Of a DNA stretch of 64,000 nucleotides, positions 53,181-61,721 are shown piece after piece. Both the position numbers and the translations under genes were made by a program. Where the stretch lies: positions 1,736,001 through 1,800,000 of the forward strand of contig CAXXJM010000001.1 of NCBI GenBank assembly GCA_963666475.2. Direction: 5' to 3'. Source of the stretch: JBFHIZ01 sp963666475. GTDB taxonomy: Bacteria; Bacillota; Clostridia; Lachnospirales; Lachnospiraceae. Under the pieces are notes generated by a model. The model was not told where the DNA came from. It searched no databases and was given only the letters and a program-made list of their open reading frames with translations. How positions within the stretch are numbered: the first letter of the stretch is position 1; each line of letters begins with the position of its first letter.

Positions 53181-53838
53181 AATAGTCTCCAGTAAATTCG
53201 ACTAGTGTTGCACTTTCGACTCCATCAATATTTGTCATTTCTTCCACGAATGCGGTATTATCTACTTTGATTTTCACTTCATAGGTTAGTTCGGTCTTTC
53301 CCTTTACACTCGTTTTGTTTTTCAGAGTTTTTTTCACACGCCCTAATATTCTTAGAACGTCTGCAGCTGCCTTTTCTTCATAACTTATAATAAAAAGATA
53401 GGTATGCTTCACACCACGCATTTTTGAAAGAACGATAAATACGACGCTAATAAACAAAACAGCAAAAATTGATATCCAGTATAATCCTGCCCCAGCCGTA
53501 ATACCACAGGCAACGGACCAAAAAATAAACCCAGTATCCAATGGTTCTTTGACTGCTGAACGAAAACGTACGATGGATAAAGCTCCTACCATACCCAAAG
53601 ACAACACTACATTTGAACTGATGACAATGACAACAAATGTAGTTACCAAACAGGACAATACCAGTAGAATGTTGAAGTTGTTATTGTATACCACACCTTG
53701 AAAGAAAAAACGATAAACTAGAAATATCAAAATGCCACAGATCAAAGCTACCAGCATGGACATTGCAAATCCTTCCAGCGTAAGATTGCCCGTCGACTCC
53801 AAAAAGCTATTTTTAAAGATATCTGAAAAAGTATTCAT
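53173..53838 (-). CDS. DUF4956 membrane protein
   Basis: 221 aa. Four membrane helices (about 25-45, 55-75, 80-100, 110-135), with the conserved LGMVGALSIVRFRSAVKEPLDTGFIFWSVACG segment covering the helix 3-4 region, and a cytoplasmic ferredoxin-like domain (about 145-221). This family usually stands next to a VTC-domain gene, as it does here with a four-base ATGA overlap. The pair is often found with CotH genes. No biochemical function is established to my knowledge. Confidence 0.9.
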   Translation of the reverse strand: MNTFSDIFKNSFLESTGNLTLEGFAMSMLVALICGILIFLVYRFFFQGVVYNNNFNILLVLSCLVTTFVVIVISSNVVLSLGMVGALSIVRFRSAVKEPLDTGFIFWSVACGITAGAGLYWISIFAVLFISVVFIVLSKMRGVKHTYLFIISYEEKAAADVLRILGRVKKTLKNKTSVKGKTELTYEVKIKVDNTAFVEEMTNIDGVESATLVEFTGDYYA

Positions 53839-54545
53839 ATATGTTTCACCCTTCTTTTATAATCTCTACACATGACATATTTTGAAATTGCACATTGTTC
53901 CTTATTTACAATATTGATTATTTGCTGAATATAGGCTGGCAAAAAATCATCATATTTTACTTCTAAAATCATCGTTCCTTCATCCAAAGATCTGTTAGTA
54001 ACATAGTCTTTCGAAAAAAGGTCCATCGTATTTAGTGACGCAGACACCTCTTTATCAAAAGTAATACGAACATTCCCTGCAGAGAGAATATATGCTTCAC
54101 GTAAATATTCCACAACTACAACAGGATGCAACATACTTGTTTTGCAATACGAAAAAAATTCTCGACACACACTTTCCTTACGTGAGGTAAGAAAATTAAC
54201 CTCACCACGCAATATCTTGTTGTATTCATCTCTAGAAAGTATCGCGCTTCGCTTAGAAATATACTGATTAAATTTTTCCTTACATTCCAAGCGAATCAAT
54301 TGATCATTTAAATCATAACTTCGTATACGAAACTTCTTACGATGTTCTTCTCCTGCTAATTTTTCCTGCATGGCTCGATGAAAAAAATCATCAAAATAGA
54401 TACTAGAAACCAAATATCCATCTTTATTTATCATATTTTCATCCATTTGCATAAAGTCTTTCATAAGTTTTCGCAAAAGAATTGCTTCATTCTCTCTAAG
54501 ATAATACTTCAGTTCATGCCGTAGTACACGACCATTATATTTCAT
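53835..54545 (-). CDS. VTC-domain protein (polyphosphate polymerase-like)
   Basis: 236 aa, essentially one VTC tunnel domain. Basic and acidic residues typical of the fold are in RHELKYYL near 9, KKFRIRSYD near 70, IRLECKEK near 85, VVVEYLREAY near 142, RITFDKEVSA near 158 and ILEVKYDD near 190, followed by SKYVMCRD. In yeast Vtc4 this tunnel makes polyphosphate from ATP; bacterial stand-alone versions are largely uncharacterised. It lies between CotH and DUF4956, with an ATGA overlap to the latter. The conserved pattern suggests nucleotide or phosphate chemistry linked to the polysaccharide. Confidence 0.9.
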   Translation of the reverse strand: MKYNGRVLRHELKYYLRENEAILLRKLMKDFMQMDENMINKDGYLVSSIYFDDFFHRAMQEKLAGEEHRKKFRIRSYDLNDQLIRLECKEKFNQYISKRSAILSRDEYNKILRGEVNFLTSRKESVCREFFSYCKTSMLHPVVVVEYLREAYILSAGNVRITFDKEVSASLNTMDLFSKDYVTNRSLDEGTMILEVKYDDFLPAYIQQIINIVNKEQCAISKYVMCRDYKRRVKHI

Positions 54546-54562
54546 ATCATTTCCTTTTTCGA

Positions 54563-56311
54563 TTATTCAATCGTAAATTCCAATACCCCGTTTACATTAA
54601 GACCCTTGATATCTGAAAGCATGGTCTCATATCGTTCCATATTTAGCTGCTCATTTCCTGCACTGTCGACCGCTGTTACCATCAAATAATAAGTACCTGG
54701 AGCAAGTTCTTGATCAAAATGATATTCTGGGGACAATAATCCTTCTTCTTCAAAAATGATTTGATTCATATGATAATCATCTGCCACAGTTATGTGATAG
54801 GTTATGGTTCGTTCCTGATAAGAGTAGGAAGGTTCCCAGCTAAAATATACCGTATGATCCTCCAGTTGTTCTGGTAAATTAATATACATTGGTGTTGGAA
54901 ATTGGGTCGAATATTTAAAGATTTCATAGTTGCTTACAATATATCCATACAATCCATCCATATAGGTTTCCAGCTCACTTGGAGGCATTTCCAGCAAGTC
55001 GATATCCGGCTGATAAATCAACGTTTCCTCTAGAACAGGAAGATAGCTATCCAATAATGCCTGAATTTTTTCCTCTGTCAAATAATCTGCAAGCAGTTCT
55101 TCCATTTTTGCCCCAATTTTATCCATACTTCCAGGCAAACGGAAATAACGCTTGAACAGGATATTTTGATTGAGTTTTTGTCCACCTTTCAGGCTATCAG
55201 GAAGCTGCATCAGACTACTTTCAAACTCTCCGTAGTGCAGAGCCCCATCAAAATCCCATGGAATAAAATACCAAGTATTTGCATTGTTTGGACTATATAT
55301 AATGAAATTGTGATTGATAATATCATCGTTTCCAATGAGCAAATTGAATGCCAGCCATGTCAGATAATTTTCTTCGTTGAAGTATGTATCGAAAACTTCC
55401 TGAAAATCCCTGGTTTCATCATTGACTGCTTCCAACATTTCCAATAGCTTTGTGTGATTTTCTCCTTCTCGAATGGAAAGCACTTCTTCAAATGCAAACT
55501 CATCGTAGCTTGGATCATCTACATTCTTCAGATCTTCCGCAAGATAAAACGAAAAGTCACTTGCCTTATACATTACACATTCATCTGAGAGTCCCCTTAC
55601 TTCCAAATAGGTCTTATTTGGCTGTTCAATGTCCGTATACAGACCATAGTACACGTAACTCTGCTCTTCTGTTGGAAGTGAAAAGTCTCGAAAATATACC
55701 CTCATGAAGTACGTACGAAAACTTGCAATATTTGGAACATCGGCCAATAAATCCGTACATAATTTCGTAGAAACTTTAATCACGTCTTCCGAATGCTTAT
55801 TGATATTTAGAGTTGTTAATCCATAAAAACCCGTCGCATCTTCATCCAACTTCACTTTATAACTCTTATACTCATCTCCTCTAGAGGAATTCCCTCGCAC
55901 TCGAATTGTGGCATTTTTTACACTCGTTACCAACAAAGGATCTAGTCTTTCACCTGCGTCCACAATTTGAATGTTACAGTCCAAAATCGGATTATACGTG
56001 TGATCTCTTGAAGTATGTAGATCAAAACTGGAGAAAGTCCATGTTTCACCGTCTTCATTTTCTGTTGGAAAGAGTGTGATATATACATCATATAGATTTG
56101 AATCTTGTTCATAAATTGTCTTGTTTTCTAGAAGTGGAACTCCATTCATTGAACTACTCATGATGTTCCAATCGGAGAGTGTGGAACTTTCTGTGGAGGT
56201 TTCGACAGGATCTTCTACGGGAATTTGACTATTTTGATATAGGATTAAAAACAAAATACTCGCTACGATTAATATTCCTATCAAAAGTAACACTTCTCTA
56301 TTTTTTTTCAA
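54563..56311 (-). CDS. CotH kinase-like protein, membrane anchored
   Basis: 582 aa, TTG start eight bases after GGAGGG. N-terminal membrane helix (about 7-26), a Ser/Thr/Glu spacer, a small beta domain, then the CotH fold (about 130-450). Landmarks are RVRGNSSRG near 140, KSYKVKLD near 150, NLLIGNDDIINHNFIIY near 330 and WYFIPWDFDGA near 355, the likely metal-binding DxD-type site. A Fn3-like C-terminal domain follows (about 490-582). CotH of spores is an atypical protein kinase. Here the protein faces outward and sits inside an exopolysaccharide operon, so the phosphoryl acceptor could be a protein or the polymer. Confidence 0.9.
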   Translation of the reverse strand: MKKNREVLLLIGILIVASILFLILYQNSQIPVEDPVETSTESSTLSDWNIMSSSMNGVPLLENKTIYEQDSNLYDVYITLFPTENEDGETWTFSSFDLHTSRDHTYNPILDCNIQIVDAGERLDPLLVTSVKNATIRVRGNSSRGDEYKSYKVKLDEDATGFYGLTTLNINKHSEDVIKVSTKLCTDLLADVPNIASFRTYFMRVYFRDFSLPTEEQSYVYYGLYTDIEQPNKTYLEVRGLSDECVMYKASDFSFYLAEDLKNVDDPSYDEFAFEEVLSIREGENHTKLLEMLEAVNDETRDFQEVFDTYFNEENYLTWLAFNLLIGNDDIINHNFIIYSPNNANTWYFIPWDFDGALHYGEFESSLMQLPDSLKGGQKLNQNILFKRYFRLPGSMDKIGAKMEELLADYLTEEKIQALLDSYLPVLEETLIYQPDIDLLEMPPSELETYMDGLYGYIVSNYEIFKYSTQFPTPMYINLPEQLEDHTVYFSWEPSYSYQERTITYHITVADDYHMNQIIFEEEGLLSPEYHFDQELAPGTYYLMVTAVDSAGNEQLNMERYETMLSDIKGLNVNGVLEFTIE

Positions 56312-56322
56312 TGGGAGCCCTC

Positions 56323-57702
56323 CTATTTACATAACATATGAATATTCAAATTTTTGATCCGATACCGTAATTGGATAAAAGATACAACCCACCCCACAAT
56401 ACTTCCTGCTAGTAATGGGATTGAATAATAATATACATTGTTTGAAAGAAACACAAAACACAGAGAAACTACAATAACCAAAAAAAGTATTGCTGATCTT
56501 GCACTTCCTTTATAGTCCTCAAAGTAATACAACATAATCATCGTAAAATACATACAAAAAACGCAATAGACCGCAATTCCAAGTACAACAAACAAACTGA
56601 TAATGGTGTCACTCAAACCAAAATATGGTGCTAGTATAACCACTAAAACAATGGCAATAATTGTAACAATCAACTGCACCTCATATACATAAAATAGCTG
56701 AATCTGCATGGTGTTTTGCAATGACATTCTTGCCTTTTCCAGTCTTTTAAAAGAACCTTTTGCAAGTGCAGATAAATACTCAACATACTTATCATAAAAC
56801 TCCGTTTCTGTTTTCACCACAAAAATAACCATCGCCGGCAAGTTTACAATAATTGCCAAAAATACCGACAAATCAAAAACTGGCATCGTACGTAGTCCAT
56901 ATACAATCGCCGTATTTGCACCGAATCTCCAGTAAATGATATTTGAAATATAAAATCCAAGCGTATAACATAAACTCGTGATCTGCAAAGCTGGATATTT
57001 TCGATAATATCGCAGGAAAGCAAACATATGCCGGTTCGGTAAATCAAATGCCTTAATACAAGAATAAATTAAAAATAAGTTTATAAGAAAGAAAGCGATA
57101 CAAAGTGCAATATATCCACTTTGCGTTAGGCGTAACGTACTGTATTTATTTAACAGTAAAAAAGTAGGAATCGACATAAAAAGTCCAACAAAATAAGCCA
57201 ATGTAATTTTTTTATATTCTTTTAATGCAGACACAAAAATCAACAAATTATAAGCATTGGTTGCAAAGATTCCAAGCAAGTAGTAAACCGAAAGAAACAA
57301 AGGATCGGTCATTCCATGTAGATACAAATAAAAACATAGAATTCCCATAGAAATTGCTGCAAGAATGGTTCCTGAAATAATACACCCATATACTGCTGCT
57401 GAGATTTCCTGTTCTTTTTCTTCATATACCATATCTGAAATGTATCTGGATACAACGGTATTATGTAACGATGAAATCAAAATTGCAATTAGAAATAAAT
57501 AGGTGAAAGAAGATGTAAAAAACATCTTATCAATTTCTGCCATATGAAATGTATTCATCGTAAAAATAATCAAAAATAATAGCAACATAAATAAAACGGT
57601 TGGTCCAATTGTGGACATAGTCGCATAGACCGCTCCAAAAAATTTTGAGGCAAGTGTATTCTTCCGATATATTTTTCTTAATTCAAATCCGATACCTGCC
57701 AT
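56323..57702 (-). CDS. pelG: PelG-like polysaccharide export membrane protein
   Basis: 459 aa starting with MAGIGFELRKI, the hallmark of PelG. Twelve or so membrane helices cover the whole length (MOP/MATE-like flippase fold). A cytoplasmic loop (YLSALAKGSFKRLEKARMSLQ, near 295-320) matches the family. It overlaps the pelF gene by 20 bases and has TAGGAG before the ATG. In the Pel pathway it forms the membrane complex with PelD, PelE and PelF and moves the growing GalNAc/GlcNAc-type polymer across the membrane. Confidence 0.93.
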   Translation of the reverse strand: MAGIGFELRKIYRKNTLASKFFGAVYATMSTIGPTVLFMLLLFLIIFTMNTFHMAEIDKMFFTSSFTYLFLIAILISSLHNTVVSRYISDMVYEEKEQEISAAVYGCIISGTILAAISMGILCFYLYLHGMTDPLFLSVYYLLGIFATNAYNLLIFVSALKEYKKITLAYFVGLFMSIPTFLLLNKYSTLRLTQSGYIALCIAFFLINLFLIYSCIKAFDLPNRHMFAFLRYYRKYPALQITSLCYTLGFYISNIIYWRFGANTAIVYGLRTMPVFDLSVFLAIIVNLPAMVIFVVKTETEFYDKYVEYLSALAKGSFKRLEKARMSLQNTMQIQLFYVYEVQLIVTIIAIVLVVILAPYFGLSDTIISLFVVLGIAVYCVFCMYFTMIMLYYFEDYKGSARSAILFLVIVVSLCFVFLSNNVYYYSIPLLAGSIVGWVVSFIQLRYRIKNLNIHMLCK

Positions 57703-59128
57703 TCTTCTCTTCTCCTATTTCAGCATATAAATTTCTAAATTCCTTAAGGAAATTTTGCTTTTGATACTTATTTTTTACTCTCTCCTGCCCGTTTCTTCCC
57801 ATTTGCAGTCGGCCCTGAGGGTCATGATATAGCTTCACTATGGCACGTGCAATTTCATCCCCATTCATAACTGGGACAATATACCCTGCCGGACCATACA
57901 TGTCCTGATCGCCATATATCAGTTCCTTACAATTTCCCACGTTGGTACATACAAACGGCTTACCTGCTGCCATTCCTTCCAACACTGCCAACGGCTGTCC
58001 TTCACTAATGCTGGTCAATAGTAAAACATCAAACAAATCCACATATTCTTGTACATTAACCTGACCGTAAAATATGACATCTGTGAGTCCCAGACTTTCA
58101 GTCAAGGCCAAGCACTCCTTGTAGTAATTTGGGTCTTCATCATAATTACCCAAAATATGCAGCTGCGCGTTTTTTATATCTTTCTTGATTTGATAAAACG
58201 ATACGAGCATCGTCTTCACGTCTTTGATAGAAACAATTCTTAAGATCGCACCGATATCAAACGTGTCCTTTTCTCGGGGTTCTAATGGCACTTCCCGATA
58301 GAATTTTTGATAATCCACTCCGTTTGGAATAACATGAATTTTTTCTTCAGGACATCCCAACTCGATTTGTAGCGTTTTATTGGTTTCAAATAGACTTGTA
58401 ATCATATCTGCACGATAATATGAAATTGCCGATAGTTTCTTAAAAAAATCAATCCAAAGGTCTTTGTATTCCCCTTCTACCCAATTTGAGCGAATAATAT
58501 CTTCTTCTCGTTCTCTTGTATATATACCATGTTCCGATAAAACAAGCGGCTTTTTGTAGATATAAGAAGCACAGCTTCCGAGGATTCCTGCATACCCTGT
58601 CGATACTGAGTGATAAATATCTGCTTCTGGGATATCTCCTACAAGAGCTCGCATTAGCGGCAAATACATGCCTCTCATATTCCAAAGAAAATCACGAAAT
58701 ACACTGACCATTTTCTTTTCCTGGTAGATGGATAGACAACACTCATAAAAATCAACACCTAAAATCACATGCATCAGATTCTTTCGATGAGATGCAATAA
58801 AATTCACGACATCGGACCAGTTGATTTGATCACTTGGAGCAGTGATCAGTGTTCTTAGTATCTCTCGATCATGCTCTGTCAGAGAAACCTTTTTTGCTTT
58901 AATCTCATGGTAAGGCTCTCCTATGTAAATTGTTTCTATTTTATTGACATTACCAGGAATCTCATATTTATACGTATGCATATCTTCCTTTGTCGTAGCA
59001 ATCGACCAAATGATAAAATCAAGATCTTTATACTCCGAACAAAGCATGTGAATCCAACTAGCGACTCCACCTGATACATATGGATAACTTCCTTCACAAA
59101 TCAGACAAATTTTCAATATTTTCTCCAT
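57683..59128 (-). CDS. pelF: PelF-like GT4 glycosyltransferase
   Basis: 481 aa, soluble. The N-terminal CLICEGSYPYVSGGVASWIH segment is the clear PelF signature. The C-terminal GT-B half holds VIPNGVDYQKFY near 272, ILRIVSIKDVKTM near 297 and the GT4 EX7E motif SEGQPLAVLEGMAAGKP near 400. PelF polymerises UDP-activated N-acetylhexosamines in the cytoplasm. It follows the DUF2194-like gene by six bases with a weak ribosome site and overlaps pelG, so coupling is likely. Confidence 0.95.
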   Translation of the reverse strand: MEKILKICLICEGSYPYVSGGVASWIHMLCSEYKDLDFIIWSIATTKEDMHTYKYEIPGNVNKIETIYIGEPYHEIKAKKVSLTEHDREILRTLITAPSDQINWSDVVNFIASHRKNLMHVILGVDFYECCLSIYQEKKMVSVFRDFLWNMRGMYLPLMRALVGDIPEADIYHSVSTGYAGILGSCASYIYKKPLVLSEHGIYTREREEDIIRSNWVEGEYKDLWIDFFKKLSAISYYRADMITSLFETNKTLQIELGCPEEKIHVIPNGVDYQKFYREVPLEPREKDTFDIGAILRIVSIKDVKTMLVSFYQIKKDIKNAQLHILGNYDEDPNYYKECLALTESLGLTDVIFYGQVNVQEYVDLFDVLLLTSISEGQPLAVLEGMAAGKPFVCTNVGNCKELIYGDQDMYGPAGYIVPVMNGDEIARAIVKLYHDPQGRLQMGRNGQERVKNKYQKQNFLKEFRNLYAEIGEEKNGRYRI

Positions 59129-59134
59129 TCATTT

Positions 59135-60826
59135 TCATTCATCTTCAAACTCAATTTCCACATCATCTTCTAAAACCTGAATTAAATAATAATTCCCCTT
59201 TAGCTTTTCAATAGTTGCACCATGTACCTCTTCAATATCATAAGGGAGGTAGAAATAAAAACTCTGACCAATCCGGTAGTTTGTACAATGTATGAAAAGT
59301 TCATTCTCTTCGTAAGATACTTCATATTGCAACGAGCTATATCCATGAATATAATCTGCAGTTTCCGATAACGTAATCGAATCCAACCACTCTATTGGAT
59401 CAATGATACGTTCCTGATATTTTGAAAAAAGTATTTTTTCATGATCCCATACTGGATTTTCCTGTTCATCTACGATCAACCTATTGATGTCCACTCTTTG
59501 TGACAGGATCCCTTTTGACGCCACCTGCATTGCTATTGTAAATGCATTCCCTTCATCTAGTGAAAATCCTTCTGTAATAATTGGAAATTGATACACGCCA
59601 TTCTCCACTCCAGGTTCGCAAATAAACATCGTATCATCATCTCCAAACATATACCCTCGAACAACGGGAAAGGGTTCCCCTTCCTTCTCTCGAAATCTAC
59701 CATTTGATATTGCAAGTCCTTGAATCTGATACGAAGGAAAGAATATCGTAAAACTATCGTAAAACGAATCATTTCTTTTAATATCACCCTCTTTAGAATA
59801 ATCTGCTGCTGCAATCAATTCTCCATCATAAACTAGAGCAGATTTCCCCATGGTATAAAACAGTGCCGTTTCCAATTCCGGGAAATACGGTTCCCCAGAA
59901 ATCAAAGTCATCACACTTGATGTATATTTTATTTCTTCTTGAACTGCTATACGTTGGAAAACAGGCCATACAACATTTTCCACAAAATCGTCAGTCGTTC
60001 TCCCAAAGAGTGCCAAACAGATTTCATCATCAACATAAGTAACGACAGGAAAGTTATCAAGAAAGAACAACTCTGAGTTATATACTGGATACACAAATCC
60101 TTCGACCTCATGAGAAAGCAATCCGGCTACCATTCCCATACAATTTTTTTCTTCCAAAAAAGTAGCATTGACAACTAATGTCTTTCCTTTTCCATAAGGA
60201 TAACTGTAAACTACTGGCTCCCCATTTTCTGAATCTTCCACATAAATTGTAGCTTTCTCACGTAATTGAATCCATGTAGATGCATTAAATCCATCATATT
60301 TCATTTCTTCTTCTTGAAAAGGAAGAAATCCATCTGTCATAAAAAAAGAACTTCCGACCACTTTGTATGATTTATTTGCAATTCCTAAGATTGGATGAAG
60401 GTAGGTCTCTGCATTTCCTTCAGCAATTCCAGCAGCAAGGAAAACAGTTCCCCCCTGCTCCACATATTCGACCAAATCTTCCATATCCGTCGTTCTACGA
60501 ATTTCATCTTCACAGAACATATAAATGATCTCTTTCTTTTCATCAAAATTAATCAATTGATTTGTTGAAAGAAATGCTTTTCCCCATGACTGTAGCTGTT
60601 GTTTCAAATTCTGATAAATCTCATTTTCAAAATCTGATGACACCAACACGAACTGTATTTCTTTTTCTATGGTATCCCCTATATTATTTAATTCCGAAAT
60701 TCTATACTGCTTATTCTCAATATTTACTTCATCATGTGTTGATTCATGAAAATTTATCAACAGAAAAATGATGCTCACAAACAGTACGATGGATATTAGT
60801 CCGACGAGCCTTTTATACGATAACAT
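59135..60826 (-). CDS. DUF2194-like exported protein (PelA deacetylase substitute)
   Basis: The second ATG (60826) has GAGG nine bases upstream and is preferred. About 563 aa: membrane helix (about 8-26), a flavodoxin/glutamine-amidotransferase-like region (55-230) with EYVEQGGTVFLAAGIAEG, then a deacetylase-like barrel region (about 255-490) beginning NFPVVTYVDDE. This matches my memory of DUF2194 proteins in Gram-positive pel clusters. The usual NodB His pair is not seen; where an SHH-type motif is expected the sequence reads KGILSQRVD, so activity is doubtful. It overlaps the PelE-like gene by 14 bases. Confidence 0.78.
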   Translation of the reverse strand: MLSYKRLVGLISIVLFVSIIFLLINFHESTHDEVNIENKQYRISELNNIGDTIEKEIQFVLVSSDFENEIYQNLKQQLQSWGKAFLSTNQLINFDEKKEIIYMFCEDEIRRTTDMEDLVEYVEQGGTVFLAAGIAEGNAETYLHPILGIANKSYKVVGSSFFMTDGFLPFQEEEMKYDGFNASTWIQLREKATIYVEDSENGEPVVYSYPYGKGKTLVVNATFLEEKNCMGMVAGLLSHEVEGFVYPVYNSELFFLDNFPVVTYVDDEICLALFGRTTDDFVENVVWPVFQRIAVQEEIKYTSSVMTLISGEPYFPELETALFYTMGKSALVYDGELIAAADYSKEGDIKRNDSFYDSFTIFFPSYQIQGLAISNGRFREKEGEPFPVVRGYMFGDDDTMFICEPGVENGVYQFPIITEGFSLDEGNAFTIAMQVASKGILSQRVDINRLIVDEQENPVWDHEKILFSKYQERIIDPIEWLDSITLSETADYIHGYSSLQYEVSYEENELFIHCTNYRIGQSFYFYLPYDIEEVHGATIEKLKGNYYLIQVLEDDVEIEFEDE

Positions 60827-61712
60827 GATTGGCATCCTCTTCTTTCCAAAACCGTACCAACTCCATACCTTTTTGATCGAGAAGCAACTTGGATTTTCTT
60901 AGTTGTTTCATAATCCAAAAAAACGCTTCCTTTTCATTTTTGTTGTAATAAAAACTCAAAAGTTGATTATAGGTTTCATATTCCCATATGGCTGCGTTCT
61001 CTTCTATTAATTCCATATGAATTTCTTCTTCCCTACGTAACACACAAAGAAAATATACGTAATTGTTGTAGGCGTCAGGATACTTATGTCTATTCATATC
61101 CTGAAAACGTTCACAATATTCATCCATAAAAATGTCCATTTCAACTTTTTGAAGTAAATCACTTCGAATAAACGCATTCAAGACGTGTAGCAATTTTTCC
61201 TTGGCCATCTGCGAATCTGTTTGTGTCTTGTTTTCTTCATACAATTTACGGGCCGAATCTAGCTCCGTATAATATTTTTTATATAACTCCATTCGTACGG
61301 ATGATACATAATGTACGGACTCCGAATCTTCATCATCCTTTGCTACTTTTATCGAATCATAACTTTCATCGATATTTTTTTTCAAACGGCTTAAAAGAAT
61401 CTGCCTTTTTTCCATATCATTTCCAGCCACTAAAACATCTTGAATTGGTGCCACACGAAATGCATCCTCAAGATCTGCCTGCTCAACCGTTCGTTCCACC
61501 GGAATTCGATTCACCAAAGAATCTCGATCATAACCAGCTTGTTTTCGTATCATAAAAATCCACCGTGGCAGATAGTAAAGTACAAATCCAAACACAGGAA
61601 CAAAGAACAGAATCATTGCATATTTTGCATCCCGTTTTCTAATGATTCTCACAATGGACCAAATGGCCGTAAGAACAGTATTCACAATCATGATTGTCCA
61701 TAATATATCCAT
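60813..61712 (-). CDS. pelE: PelE-like membrane protein
   Basis: 299 aa. Two N-terminal membrane helices (about 4-22 and 30-50) followed by a helical cytoplasmic domain with TPR-like repeats (about 145-290: YKKYYTELDSARKLYEEN, YNNYVYFLCVLRREEEIHMEL, LLSFYYNKNEKEAFFWIMKQL). This is the build of PelE, the scaffold that joins PelD to PelF and PelG. It begins nine bases after the PelD-like gene. The assignment rests on topology and position, since PelE sequences diverge quickly. Confidence 0.82.
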   Translation of the reverse strand: MDILWTIMIVNTVLTAIWSIVRIIRKRDAKYAMILFFVPVFGFVLYYLPRWIFMIRKQAGYDRDSLVNRIPVERTVEQADLEDAFRVAPIQDVLVAGNDMEKRQILLSRLKKNIDESYDSIKVAKDDEDSESVHYVSSVRMELYKKYYTELDSARKLYEENKTQTDSQMAKEKLLHVLNAFIRSDLLQKVEMDIFMDEYCERFQDMNRHKYPDAYNNYVYFLCVLRREEEIHMELIEENAAIWEYETYNQLLSFYYNKNEKEAFFWIMKQLRKSKLLLDQKGMELVRFWKEEDANHVIV

Positions 61713-61721
61713 AACTTCATC

